Below, in pieces: positions 10,377 through 18,768 of a DNA stretch of 64,000 bases (position 1 is its first letter; each line of letters begins with the position of its first letter). The notes below the pieces were generated by a model. The model searched no databases and was not told the DNA's origin. It saw only the letters and a program-made list of their open reading frames with translations. The stretch spans positions 1-64,000 of the forward strand of contig NZ_JAGQDC010000015.1 of the NCBI RefSeq assembly GCF_023282985.1. Direction: 5' to 3'. This DNA comes from Serratia silvae. GTDB lineage: Bacteria; Pseudomonadota; Gammaproteobacteria; Enterobacterales; Enterobacteriaceae. Made by a program: the position numbers and the translations under genes.

Positions 10377-11825
10377 ATGAAACTGTTGAATGTCGACGTC
10401 GCCGTTATTGGCGGTGGCACTGCCGGACTAGGCGCTTACCGCGCTGCAAAACTTTCTACCCCCAGCGTAGTGATGATTGAGGGCGGGCCTTTTGGCACTA
10501 CCTGTGCCCGCGTTGGCTGTATGCCTTCCAAATTACTGATCGCTGCGGCAGAAGCGGTGCATCAGATCGAACGGGCTCCAGGGTTTGGCATCCACCCGGC
10601 GGGAAAAACCACCATCAATGGCCGTGAAGTGATGGATCGCGTCAAACGCGAACGTGATCGCTTTGTTGGTTTTGTACTGGAAGGGGTCGATAGCATCCCG
10701 GCCGCAGACAAAATTCAGGGCCATGCCCGCTTCATTGACGACAATACCTTGCAGGTTGACGAGCATACTCGCATCGTCGCGCAGCGTATCGTGATCGCCA
10801 CCGGCTCCCGCCCTAGCTGGCCTGCGCCGTGGAACGACCTGGGCGACCGCCTGATCGTCAACGACGATGTGTTTAACTGGGATGATTTACCACAGTCCAT
10901 CGCGGTATTTGGCCCAGGAGTGATCGGATTGGAGCTGGGCCAGGCGCTACATCGCCTTGGCGTTGCCACTAAAGTGTTCGGCGTTGGCGGCGCTGTTGGC
11001 CCGCTGACCGATAGCGTAGTACGGGAATATGCCGCTAAAACGCTGGGCGAGGAGTTCTATCTCGACCCGGATGTCAAAGTAGACATCATGCAGCGTGAAG
11101 GCGACAAAGTGTTTATCCGCTACCAGGATCTGCACGGCCAAACGCAGGAAATGATGGTGGATTACGTGCTGGCCGCCACCGGTCGCCGACCGAACGTCGA
11201 CAAGCTGGGGTTGGAAAATACCACTCTGTTGCTGGATGCCAAAGGCGTGCCACAGGCCGATCGCTTAACCATGCAAACCAGCGTGCCGCATATTTTCATC
11301 GCCGGAGATGCCAGCAACCAATTACCGCTGCTGCACGAAGCCAGCGATCAGGCTCGTATTGCCGGGCACAACGCGGGCAGCTTCCCTGAAGTGACGCCAG
11401 GCCTACGCCGCAGTGCGATTTCCGTGGTGTTCTCAGACCCGCAAATCGCCATGGTCGGCTCAACCTTCCGTGAACTGAACCAGAAATTCAGCGCCTGTGG
11501 CTGCTTTGAAGTGGGTGCCGTATCGTTCGAAAACCAGGGCCGTTCGCGGGTGATGCTGCGCAATAAAGGCATCTTGCACGTGTATGGCGAACAAGGAACC
11601 GGTCGCTTCCTGGGGGCTGAAATGATGGGGCCGGACGTAGAACATATCGCTCACCTGCTGGCCTGGGCACATCAGCAACAGATGACCATCGACCAAATGC
11701 TGGATATGCCGTTCTACCACCCGGTGATCGAAGAAGGGCTGCGTACCGCGCTACGCGATCTGCAAGCCAAGCTGAAACTGGGTGAGTCCGAAGCGGAACG
11801 CTGCCAGCGTTGCCCTGGCGAATAA
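10377..11825 (+). CDS. Dihydrolipoamide-dehydrogenase-like flavoprotein
   Basis: FAD/NAD(P) disulfide reductase of 482 residues. It has the FAD motif GGGTAGLGAYRAA near residue 12, the redox pair C43-x4-C48 in TTCARVGCMPSK, a second Rossmann motif GPGVIGLELGQAL near residue 180, and the C-terminal His-Glu dyad in HPVIEEGLR. It therefore has all the catalytic parts of a dihydrolipoyl dehydrogenase, but there are no E1 or E2 genes nearby and the LpdA of the aceEF operon is a separate protein. The substrate is unknown to me. The start follows CAGGAG and lies after the preceding terminator, so it probably has its own promoter or relies on read-through. Confidence 0.9.
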   Translation: MKLLNVDVAVIGGGTAGLGAYRAAKLSTPSVVMIEGGPFGTTCARVGCMPSKLLIAAAEAVHQIERAPGFGIHPAGKTTINGREVMDRVKRERDRFVGFVLEGVDSIPAADKIQGHARFIDDNTLQVDEHTRIVAQRIVIATGSRPSWPAPWNDLGDRLIVNDDVFNWDDLPQSIAVFGPGVIGLELGQALHRLGVATKVFGVGGAVGPLTDSVVREYAAKTLGEEFYLDPDVKVDIMQREGDKVFIRYQDLHGQTQEMMVDYVLAATGRRPNVDKLGLENTTLLLDAKGVPQADRLTMQTSVPHIFIAGDASNQLPLLHEASDQARIAGHNAGSFPEVTPGLRRSAISVVFSDPQIAMVGSTFRELNQKFSACGCFEVGAVSFENQGRSRVMLRNKGILHVYGEQGTGRFLGAEMMGPDVEHIAHLLAWAHQQQMTIDQMLDMPFYHPVIEEGLRTALRDLQAKLKLGESEAERCQRCPGE

Positions 11826-11854
11826 GCCTTTCGCTCCGCTATTAGCCACCAGCC

Positions 11855-11879
11855 ACCGGGCCTTCGCGCCCGGTTTTTT
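11855..11879 (+). terminator. Terminator after the flavoprotein gene
   Basis: ACCGGGC-CTTCGC-GCCCGGT hairpin with a run of six T. Confidence 0.85.
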
Positions 11880-11996
11880 GCGTATGGCATTCCAGCCTTG
11901 AATCTCCTTGCTTGCCGAGTTTTGGTTTTAGCGTCATTTTTATGCTCCTTTATCTTGAAATGATACTATTATTGATACTAATATAGGAGCAGCTAA

Positions 11997-12257
11997 ATGA
12001 AAGGACTCAGAGAAACCATTGACGATCTGCAACAGCGGCAAGCCAATATCAAATTCAACGCATTGGTAAAGATCTGCACCTACTGGTTTGGGCCACCCCG
12101 CTTGAACGGTGGCAGTCACAAGGTCTACAAAATGCCTTGGCCGGGGGATCCACGCGTGAATATCCAACGTGCAGATAGCGGTATGGCAAAGGTATATCAG
12201 GTCAAACAGGTGATCAGCGCGCTGATCAAACTGGAGGAAGAACATGGAAAAACATGA
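11997..12257 (+). CDS. hicA: HicA-type mRNA interferase toxin (putative)
   Basis: Basic protein of 86 residues. The double-stranded-RNA-binding-like HicA core is seen around residues 30-78: GGSHKVYKMPW carries the conserved histidine expected to be catalytic, and AKVYQVKQVISAL is the C-terminal helix. It is longer at the N-terminus than the shortest HicA proteins. The stop overlaps the next gene by 14 bases, the normal toxin-antitoxin arrangement. Family membership is inferred from motif and partner. The AT-rich upstream stretch (TGATACTATTATTGATACTAATA) is a likely autoregulatory promoter/operator. It stands alone between two core genes, which suggests acquisition. Confidence 0.82.
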   Translation: MKGLRETIDDLQQRQANIKFNALVKICTYWFGPPRLNGGSHKVYKMPWPGDPRVNIQRADSGMAKVYQVKQVISALIKLEEEHGKT

Positions 12258-12570
12258 GCACTACACTTACCGCATCACTTGGTCAACTGAAGATAGCGAG
12301 TATGTCGGCCTCTGTACGGAGTTTCCCTCTCTGTCATGGCTGGCACCTACCCGCACGGCAGCGCTGGACGGTATTGAAAAACTGGTCCGCGATGTGATTG
12401 CCGATATGCTCACCCAGGGCGAAACGCCGCCAGAAGCGCTGGCAGAGAAAAACTTTAGTGGGAAACTGGTACTGCGGATGACACCGGAACAACATCGCCG
12501 TCTGGCGATTAATGCTATGGATGAAGGCGTTAGCCTGAACCGTTATTTGTGCGCTCGGCTGGCAGGGTAA
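12244..12570 (+). CDS. hicB: HicB-type antitoxin
   Basis: Antitoxin of 108 residues. The N-terminal half is the partial RNase-H-like HicB domain (YTYRITWSTEDSEYVGLCTEFPSL, a typical opening) and the C-terminal 40 residues form a ribbon-helix-helix DNA-binding segment (GKLVLRMTPEQHRRLAINAM, then EGVSLNRYLCARL). It should bind the HicA toxin and repress the pair's promoter. Its start lies within the toxin gene, so translation is coupled. A weak hairpin (GGGCAGC...GCTGCCC) lies just after the stop, between it and the convergent argH. Confidence 0.9.
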   Translation: MEKHEHYTYRITWSTEDSEYVGLCTEFPSLSWLAPTRTAALDGIEKLVRDVIADMLTQGETPPEALAEKNFSGKLVLRMTPEQHRRLAINAMDEGVSLNRYLCARLAG

Positions 12571-12590
12571 GGGCAGCATTGCGCTGCCCT
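12571..12590. terminator. Hairpin between hicB and argH
   Basis: GGGCAGC-ATTGC-GCTGCCC inverted repeat at the meeting point of two converging transcripts. The T-tract is poor, so terminator function is uncertain. Confidence 0.5.
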
Positions 12591-12598
12591 CGCGTAAC

Positions 12599-13972
12599 TT
12601 AGAACAGGCGTTTTTTCGCCTCGGCGATCGCATAGGCAACCTGCTGAGGAGAAACACCGCCCTTGGCCGCGCGCTTATCCAGGCAAGATTGTAGCGACAG
12701 GATCGGATAAACGTCGTCGCCAATCACGCTGTTGAATTTCTGCAAATCGCTCAACGGCAGGTCTTCTAACGGCTTGCCCTGGCGGATCGCTTCCACTACC
12801 GCTTCGCCCACAATGTGGTGCGCTTCGCGGAACGGCACACCTTTGGCAACCAGATAATCGGCCAGTTCGGTGGCGTTGGCATAACCTTGCTGAGCCGCTT
12901 CCTGGCAGCGCGAACGCTTCACCTGAATGCCGTCCAGCACCAATACCGCCATCTGCAAGCAGTCCATCCAGGTGTCGAGCGCGTCGAACAACCCTTCTTT
13001 GTCTTCCTGCATATCTTTGTTGTAGGCCAACGGCAGGCCTTTCAACGTCATCATCATGCCGGTCAAAGCCCCTTGCACGCGGCCAGACTTGCCACGGATC
13101 AGCTCTAACGCGTCCGGGTTTTTCTTCTGTGGCATCAGGGATGAACCTGAGGTCACGCGATCTGAAAGCTCGACAAACGCCGCTTCGCCGCTGTTGAAGA
13201 AGATCAAATCTTCGGCAAAGCGCGACAGGTGCACCATACTGATGGCGGCATTGGACAACAGCTCCAACACGTGATCGCGATCGGAGACGCTGTCCAAGCT
13301 GTTGCGCGTGGCAGAGGCAAAGCCCAGCCAGCCAGCCAGTTGTTCACGGTCGATCGGATAAGCAGTTCCGGCCAAAGCACCGCTACCTAGCGGGCTGACG
13401 TCCAGCCGTTTCAACGTATCCTGCAAGCGGCTTTCATCACGCGCCAGCATCTCTACGTACGCCAGGCACCAATGGGCAAAAGTCACCGGCTGGGCACGCT
13501 GCAGGTGAGTGTAACCCGGCATCACCGCATCCTGATTAGCTTCGGCGGTCTCTACCAACGCCTGTTGCAACTGTACCAACGCCTGATGCAGTTCGCTGAC
13601 CTGGTGCTTGCACCACAGTTTCAGATCGGTGGCCACCTGATCGTTACGGCTACGGCCGGTATGCAGCTTTTTGCCCAGATCGCCGACTTTATCGATCAGC
13701 TTCTGCTCAACCCAACTGTGAATATCTTCTGCATCGCTGTTGACGATCGCCAGAGGATCGGCCTGCACTTCTTCCAGCAGCACGTTCAGCGCCTGCTCAA
13801 GCTGCTGTTGCTCTGCTGACGTCAATACGTTGACGGTCACCAGCGCTTTTGACCAGGCGACGGAGCCCACAATATCCTGTTCCGCCAGGCGATAGTCGAA
13901 GCGCAGGGAATCATTTAACTGCTTGAACCGCTGATCCGCTGCCTGACTAAACCGTCCGCCCCAAAGTGCCAT
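12599..13972 (-). CDS. argH: Argininosuccinate lyase
   Basis: Last step of arginine synthesis: splits argininosuccinate into arginine and fumarate. The family signature [12 protein letters not shown] lies near residue 280, and [12 protein letters not shown] and [13 protein letters not shown] are in place. The start MALWGGRF is the family start and gives 457 residues, as in E. coli; the longer frame adds 13 unsupported residues. It is the last gene of the argC-argB-argG-argH operon, separated from argG by 73 bases that hold a perfect palindrome. C-terminal residues LF match the usual end. Confidence 0.97.
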   Translation of the reverse strand: MALWGGRFSQAADQRFKQLNDSLRFDYRLAEQDIVGSVAWSKALVTVNVLTSAEQQQLEQALNVLLEEVQADPLAIVNSDAEDIHSWVEQKLIDKVGDLGKKLHTGRSRNDQVATDLKLWCKHQVSELHQALVQLQQALVETAEANQDAVMPGYTHLQRAQPVTFAHWCLAYVEMLARDESRLQDTLKRLDVSPLGSGALAGTAYPIDREQLAGWLGFASATRNSLDSVSDRDHVLELLSNAAISMVHLSRFAEDLIFFNSGEAAFVELSDRVTSGSSLMPQKKNPDALELIRGKSGRVQGALTGMMMTLKGLPLAYNKDMQEDKEGLFDALDTWMDCLQMAVLVLDGIQVKRSRCQEAAQQGYANATELADYLVAKGVPFREAHHIVGEAVVEAIRQGKPLEDLPLSDLQKFNSVIGDDVYPILSLQSCLDKRAAKGGVSPQQVAYAIAEAKKRLF

Positions 13973-14000
13973 AATCTTGCTCCTGAATAAGTATGCGAAA

Positions 14001-14020
14001 GGGCGCAGCATGCTGCGCCC
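14001..14020. repeat. Perfect 20-base palindrome between argG and argH
   Basis: GGGCGCAGCATGCTGCGCCC reads the same on both strands and sits in the intercistronic gap. In RNA it forms a tight hairpin that could stabilise the upstream message or attenuate argH; there is no T-run. Confidence 0.8.
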
Positions 14021-14045
14021 TCAAATTGACGCTAAACCAACGACG

Positions 14046-15263
14046 TTACTTTTTCTTCTCGTTCAACGCGCGAATACGGGAAGAGAGCGAGAACAGACGG
14101 ATAAAGCCACCCGCATGGCTGTGATCGTAAACTTCGTCTTCGCCAAAGGTCGCAAATTCTTCTGAGTACAGGCTGTTGGCCGATTTCTTCTGGATCGCCG
14201 TCACCTGGCCTTTATACAGTTGCAACACCACTTCGCCGTTAACTTCTTCCGCCAACGCTTGGGCGGAAGCCTGAATAGAACGACGCAGCGGAGCAAACCA
14301 GCGGCCATCGTAGACCACGTAGGACATTTCCAGGCCCAACTGCTCACGCCATTTAAAGCTATCACGATCCAGCACCAACTGCTCGATCCCACGCAGCGCA
14401 GCAACCATAATTGTGCCCCCTGGGGTTTCATAGCAACCACGGGATTTGATCCCTACCAAGCGGTTTTCTACGATATCGATACGACCCACGCCGTGTTTGG
14501 CACCCAGCACGTTCAGGATTTCCAGACATTTGTACGGGCTCATCGCTTCACCGTTAACGGCAACAACGCAGCCTTTCTCTACGGTGACGGTCACTTGTTC
14601 TGGCTTGTCCGGTGCTTCCAACGGATCGACAGTCCAAACCCAGCAATCTTTATTTGGTGCATTCCACGGGCTTTCCAGTACGCCGCCTTCGGTAGAGATG
14701 TGCCAGGCGTTTTCGTCACGGCTGTAGATCTTCTCCAGCGAAGCGGTGGTAGGGATATTACGCTCTTTCAGATAATCCAGCAGGGCCTCACGGGAACGCA
14801 GATTCCACTCACGCCAAGGCGCGACCACCTTCAGGTGCGGAGCCAGTGCAGTATAGGTGGTTTCGAAACGCACCTGATCGTTGCCTTTACCGGTTGCCCC
14901 GTGGCACAACGCATCGGCACCCACTTTCAGCGCCAGCTCAACCTGAGCTTTGGCAATGATCGGACGCGCCATTGAGGTACCCAGCAGGTAGCTGCCTTCG
15001 TACAGAGCGCCGGTCTGCAGCACCGGATAAACGTAGTCACGGATAAACTCTTCACGCAGATCGACAACATGACACTCAGAGGCACCAGATTGCAGAGCTT
15101 TCTGCTCAACGCCTTCCAGATCGCCGCGCTCCTGGCCGATGTCCGCCACAAAGGCTACCACTTCACAGCCACCGTAGTTCTCTTTCAGCCATGGAATGAT
15201 GGCCGAAGTATCCAGGCCGCCGGAGTACGCCAGAACGATTTTCTTGATGCCTTTGTTTTGCAT
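14046..15263 (-). CDS. argG: Argininosuccinate synthase, short form
   Basis: Joins citrulline and aspartate with ATP. The P-loop AYSGGLDTS lies at residues 13-21. Other family blocks are [10 protein letters not shown] near residue 120 and [14 protein letters not shown]. At 405 residues it is the roughly 400-residue type common in bacteria and eukaryotes, whereas E. coli ArgG is the distinct 447-residue type encoded elsewhere in that genome. Here it sits between argB and argH and belongs to the ARG-box-controlled operon. The C-terminus ends [12 protein letters not shown]. Confidence 0.96.
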   Translation of the reverse strand: MQNKGIKKIVLAYSGGLDTSAIIPWLKENYGGCEVVAFVADIGQERGDLEGVEQKALQSGASECHVVDLREEFIRDYVYPVLQTGALYEGSYLLGTSMARPIIAKAQVELALKVGADALCHGATGKGNDQVRFETTYTALAPHLKVVAPWREWNLRSREALLDYLKERNIPTTASLEKIYSRDENAWHISTEGGVLESPWNAPNKDCWVWTVDPLEAPDKPEQVTVTVEKGCVVAVNGEAMSPYKCLEILNVLGAKHGVGRIDIVENRLVGIKSRGCYETPGGTIMVAALRGIEQLVLDRDSFKWREQLGLEMSYVVYDGRWFAPLRRSIQASAQALAEEVNGEVVLQLYKGQVTAIQKKSANSLYSEEFATFGEDEVYDHSHAGGFIRLFSLSSRIRALNEKKK

Positions 15264-15289
15264 TGTGTTATTCCTTGTTAATTCTAAAT

Positions 15290-16063
15290 TTAAGCGAGGA
15301 TCCGGGTGCCAATCGACACACCATTAAACAGAGCAGGAAGCTTTTCGGCATTACGCCAGCTGGCGATATCCACCGGGCGGCCAAGAGTACGTGCAGCATC
15401 CAGCGCCGCATTAACCTTCACCACCATACCATCGGTAATGATGCCTTGAGCAATCAGTTGCTCGGCTTTTTGTGCTGTCATTTCCGCGATACGCTGCCCT
15501 TTGCCGTCGAGAATACCGCTGACATCCGACAGCAAGATTAAATCCGCCCCCAGCGTGGCGGCCAAGGCCGTCGCAGCCTGATCGGCGTTCACGTTCATCA
15601 GTTGCCCTTCGGCAGTAATGCCGATGGAGCTGACCACCGGAAGGTAGCCAGCGCCCAACAAGGTATTGAGCAGCGCAGGCGTTCCTGGCACTGCATGGCC
15701 CACGTGGCCCAGCGCTGGGTCCAGTTGCGTAACCGCAACGCTGCCGCCGTCTGCCAGGCTCAGGCCAACCGCATTAATTTTGTGCTTCACCGCCCAGGCC
15801 AGCAGGGTTTTATTGGCCGTTCCTGCCAGTGCGCCAGTGATGATGTCGATCTGATCAGCGGGAGTAACGCGCAGGCCGTTCTTCTTCACTACTGGCAGGG
15901 AGAGCTGCTTCATCAGCTCATCCACAACACAGCCACCGCCGTGAACGATCACCAGCGGACGCCGATGTTCCTGGCGATAGACATCCAGCGCGGTAAACAA
16001 ACGCTCCAGCGCTTCTTCACTGTCCAGTAGCACGCCACCTAGTTTGATAATCAATGGATTCAT
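15290..16063 (-). CDS. argB: Acetylglutamate kinase
   Basis: Phosphorylates N-acetylglutamate, the second step of arginine synthesis. Amino-acid kinase fold of 257 residues: [11 protein letters not shown] at the N-terminus (ATP-binding Lys8), [13 protein letters not shown] near residue 40, and [27 protein letters not shown] near residue 160. Length equals that of E. coli. It lies between argC and argG in the same direction with short gaps, consistent with one transcript. Confidence 0.97.
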   Translation of the reverse strand: MNPLIIKLGGVLLDSEEALERLFTALDVYRQEHRRPLVIVHGGGCVVDELMKQLSLPVVKKNGLRVTPADQIDIITGALAGTANKTLLAWAVKHKINAVGLSLADGGSVAVTQLDPALGHVGHAVPGTPALLNTLLGAGYLPVVSSIGITAEGQLMNVNADQAATALAATLGADLILLSDVSGILDGKGQRIAEMTAQKAEQLIAQGIITDGMVVKVNAALDAARTLGRPVDIASWRNAEKLPALFNGVSIGTRILA

Positions 16064-16083
16064 TGCTGTTTACTCACGCTGAT

Positions 16084-17088
16084 TTAAAGTAAGGATTGGG
16101 TTTCCGGGAAGCCGAAACGGATATTCAGACACTGCACCGCCTGAGCTGCCGCACCTTTCAGCAGGTTGTCTTCTGCGGCTACGGCGATCAAATGCTCGCC
16201 CTGCACGGCAAAGCCGATATCACAGAACGGCAGGCCCACCACGGATTTCAGTGCTGGCACCCCTTGGTCATACAACCGCACCAACGGTTTTTCGTCATAC
16301 GCCGCATGGTAAGCCGCTGCTACATCCTGCGCAGTGACGCCCTTGTTAAGACGGCAGGTGATGGTTTCCAGAATACCCCGTGGGAAGTTACCCAAGTGTG
16401 GAGTAAAGATGACCGGCACCCCGAGATGGGCAGAAATCTCTGGCTGATGACGATGATTGAACAGGCCGTAAGGTTGCAGGCTGACTTCACAAAAACTCGT
16501 GGTGACGCTGGCTTTACGCCCTGCACCACTCACGCCGCTGACGGCGTTGATGACCGGCCATTGATCCAGGTTCAGCAATTGCTTGTCTAGCAGCGGTTTG
16601 AGCGCTAACTGCGCCGCCGTTGGGTAGCAGCCCGGCACGGCAATCAGCTGCGCCTGCTTGAGCTTTTCACTCTGCCACTCCGCCAGGCCGTAAACTGCCT
16701 GCGCCAGCCAATCGGCATGCTGGTGTGTAAAACCATAATACTGTTGATAAAAATCAGCATCCTGCACGCGGAAGGCACCGGAGAGGTCGAACACCACACA
16801 ACCCGCGGCCAGGAATGCTGGCGCGATATCGTGGCTCACCTCATGGGCGGTCGCGAGGAAAACAACATCGATGCCTTTTGCCGCTGCGGCAACGTCAACC
16901 AGCGGTTGTAATGGCAGATCGACGATGCCTTTTAATTGAGGGTGCAGTTCGGAAAGCAATTTTCCTGCATCTGCACTTTGCGCTGAAACCGCTAAAGCGG
17001 TTATGTTCATGTGTGGGTGGCGATTCAGGTAAGCCGTGAGTTCTGCTCCGGCATAACCGCTGGCACCAACAATCAGCGTATTCAACAT
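16084..17088 (-). CDS. argC: N-acetyl-gamma-glutamyl-phosphate reductase
   Basis: Reduces N-acetylglutamyl phosphate to the semialdehyde with NADPH. The nucleotide-binding [10 protein letters not shown] begins at about residue 7 and the catalytic cysteine is in [10 protein letters not shown] near residue 155. The start [11 protein letters not shown] gives 334 residues, the E. coli length; the longest frame would add 13 residues running into the operator region. It is the first gene of argCBGH, divergent from argE and behind the double ARG box. Confidence 0.97.
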   Translation of the reverse strand: MLNTLIVGASGYAGAELTAYLNRHPHMNITALAVSAQSADAGKLLSELHPQLKGIVDLPLQPLVDVAAAAKGIDVVFLATAHEVSHDIAPAFLAAGCVVFDLSGAFRVQDADFYQQYYGFTHQHADWLAQAVYGLAEWQSEKLKQAQLIAVPGCYPTAAQLALKPLLDKQLLNLDQWPVINAVSGVSGAGRKASVTTSFCEVSLQPYGLFNHRHQPEISAHLGVPVIFTPHLGNFPRGILETITCRLNKGVTAQDVAAAYHAAYDEKPLVRLYDQGVPALKSVVGLPFCDIGFAVQGEHLIAVAAEDNLLKGAAAQAVQCLNIRFGFPETQSLL

Positions 17089-17236
17089 GTGGCCTTTCAC
17101 CTTCTTGGCTAGCAATCTAAGAGTCACTGGCGACCCTGGTAGCAGGGCTTGGTCGCGTTGTTGCGCGGTTCACCCACGTGGTTGAGCGTGATGTTTTTAT
17201 CAACATCCGGGTTGCAGGTTCCCTTACGCTCTAGCT

Positions 17237-17276
17237 TACTGTATTTTTATTCAAAATAAATGCATGAATATTGATA
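17237..17276. promoter_or_regulatory. Bipolar arg operator (two ARG boxes)
   Basis: Two copies of the ArgR 18-base box lie back to back. The first core, TGTATTTTTATTCA, has one mismatch to TGAATWWWWATTCA. The second core, TGCATGAATATTGA, starts exactly 21 bases later and has three mismatches. That gives 18-base boxes with a 3-base gap, as expected for an ArgR hexamer. The site sits between the divergent argC and argE starts and should repress both. Confidence 0.88.
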
Positions 17277-17301
17277 CTATCCTAACCAAAGGCTGTCAAC
17301 A

Positions 17302-18453
17302 GTGAAGATGAAATTACCTCCATTTATTGAGCTGTACCGGGCGTTGATCGCCACTCCATCGATCAGCGCCACCGATGGCGCCCTCGATCAGAGTAATGAA
17401 GCATTAATCAACTTGCTGGCTGGCTGGTTCAACGATTTGGGCTTCCGCGTCGACGTGCAGCCCGTGCCGGACACCCGCAACAAATTCAACCTGCTGGCCA
17501 GCCTTGGCGAAGGCAGCGGCGGCCTGCTGTTGGCGGGGCATACCGATACGGTGCCTTACGATCAGGGGCGCTGGACACGAGATCCCTTTGCCCTGACCGA
17601 GCACGACAACAAGCTGTACGGGCTGGGCACCGCCGACATGAAGGGTTTCTTCGCCTTTATCCTGGATGCCGTGCGTGATATCGATGCCAGCAAGCTGACC
17701 AAGCCACTGTACATTTTAGCCACCGCCGATGAAGAAACGACGATGGCTGGCGCACGTTACTTTGCTGCCTCCAGCAAGATCCGCCCGGACTTTGCCATCA
17801 TCGGTGAGCCAACCTCACTGCAACCGGTGCGCGCGCATAAAGGCCATATCTCCAGTGCGATCCGCATCGTCGGCCAGTCGGGACATTCGAGCGATCCGGC
17901 GCGCGGCGTCAACGCCATCGATCTGATGCATGAGTCCATCGGGCATCTGATGGAATTGCGCAAAACGCTACAGGAGCGCTACAACAACCCGGCGTTTGCG
18001 GTGCCTTACCCGACAATGAACTTCGGCCATATCAGCGGCGGCGATGCGGCTAACCGTATCTGCGCCTGCTGTGAACTGCATATGGATATCCGCCCGCTGC
18101 CGGGGATGACGTTGGATAACATCAACGAACTCCTGCATGAAGCGTTGGCGCCGGTAAGCCAACGCTGGCCAGGCAGCTTGACGATCGATGAACTACATCC
18201 GCCGATCCCAGGCTACGAATGCCCAACCGACCATCACATGGTGGCGGTGATTGAAAAACTGCTGGGTTCACGCACCGAAGTGGTCAACTACTGCACCGAA
18301 GCGCCGTTCATCCAAGAAGTATGCCCAACGCTGGTGCTCGGCCCTGGTTCGATCAACCAGGCGCATCAGCCGGATGAGTATCTGGACACCGCGTTTATTG
18401 AGCCAACGCGTAAGCTGCTGGGCCAGTTAGTCGACCATTTCTGCCGACAATAA
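17302..18453 (+). CDS. argE: Acetylornithine deacetylase
   Basis: Zinc enzyme of the M20 family that releases ornithine from N-acetylornithine. It has the metal-binding histidine in [11 protein letters not shown] near residue 80, GTADMKG near residue 112, and [12 protein letters not shown] with the catalytic and metal glutamates near residue 145. It uses a GTG start, chosen because [15 protein letters not shown] then aligns from the first residue with E. coli (MKNKLPPFIEIYRAL). Length is 383 residues, as in E. coli. It is divergent from argC under the shared ARG boxes. Confidence 0.96.
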   Translation: MKMKLPPFIELYRALIATPSISATDGALDQSNEALINLLAGWFNDLGFRVDVQPVPDTRNKFNLLASLGEGSGGLLLAGHTDTVPYDQGRWTRDPFALTEHDNKLYGLGTADMKGFFAFILDAVRDIDASKLTKPLYILATADEETTMAGARYFAASSKIRPDFAIIGEPTSLQPVRAHKGHISSAIRIVGQSGHSSDPARGVNAIDLMHESIGHLMELRKTLQERYNNPAFAVPYPTMNFGHISGGDAANRICACCELHMDIRPLPGMTLDNINELLHEALAPVSQRWPGSLTIDELHPPIPGYECPTDHHMVAVIEKLLGSRTEVVNYCTEAPFIQEVCPTLVLGPGSINQAHQPDEYLDTAFIEPTRKLLGQLVDHFCRQ

Positions 18454-18768
18454 ACCTTAGTAATAACATGGGAATGCGTTACCAATCCCTACCTATTAAG
18501 AAGTAGTGATTTAAGCCGATAAGCCAGACTGATAACCGGCAGCGCGTAATTAAATTTCAGAAAATACGCCGAATTTGATGTTTTTTTGCTAAAAATAGTG
18601 TCAATTGATGATTGGACAGGCACGTGATCGACGAAAACCGGCAGGCTGCGACGGCACGTGAAATTTACTTACAAGATGAAAAATCACGTACTCATCGTGT
18701 TCAGGTCGTGGCGAAAAACGCCACGATCGGAGGATGATAAGTATGCAAAGAACTGGGTCAGGGATTAT
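18454..18768 (+). other. argE-ppc intergenic region
   Basis: About 315 bases without a convincing gene. It must contain the ppc promoter. A 9-base direct repeat GGCACGTGA occurs twice, 34 bases apart (18619-18627 and 18653-18661); each includes the palindrome CACGTG. A frame open into ppc crosses part of it, but its residues do not match the PEPC family. Confidence 0.5.

Noticed and set aside
14220..14975. 251-codon plus-strand frame opposite argG
   Set aside because: Shadow of the high-GC codon pattern of argG; residues show no domain.
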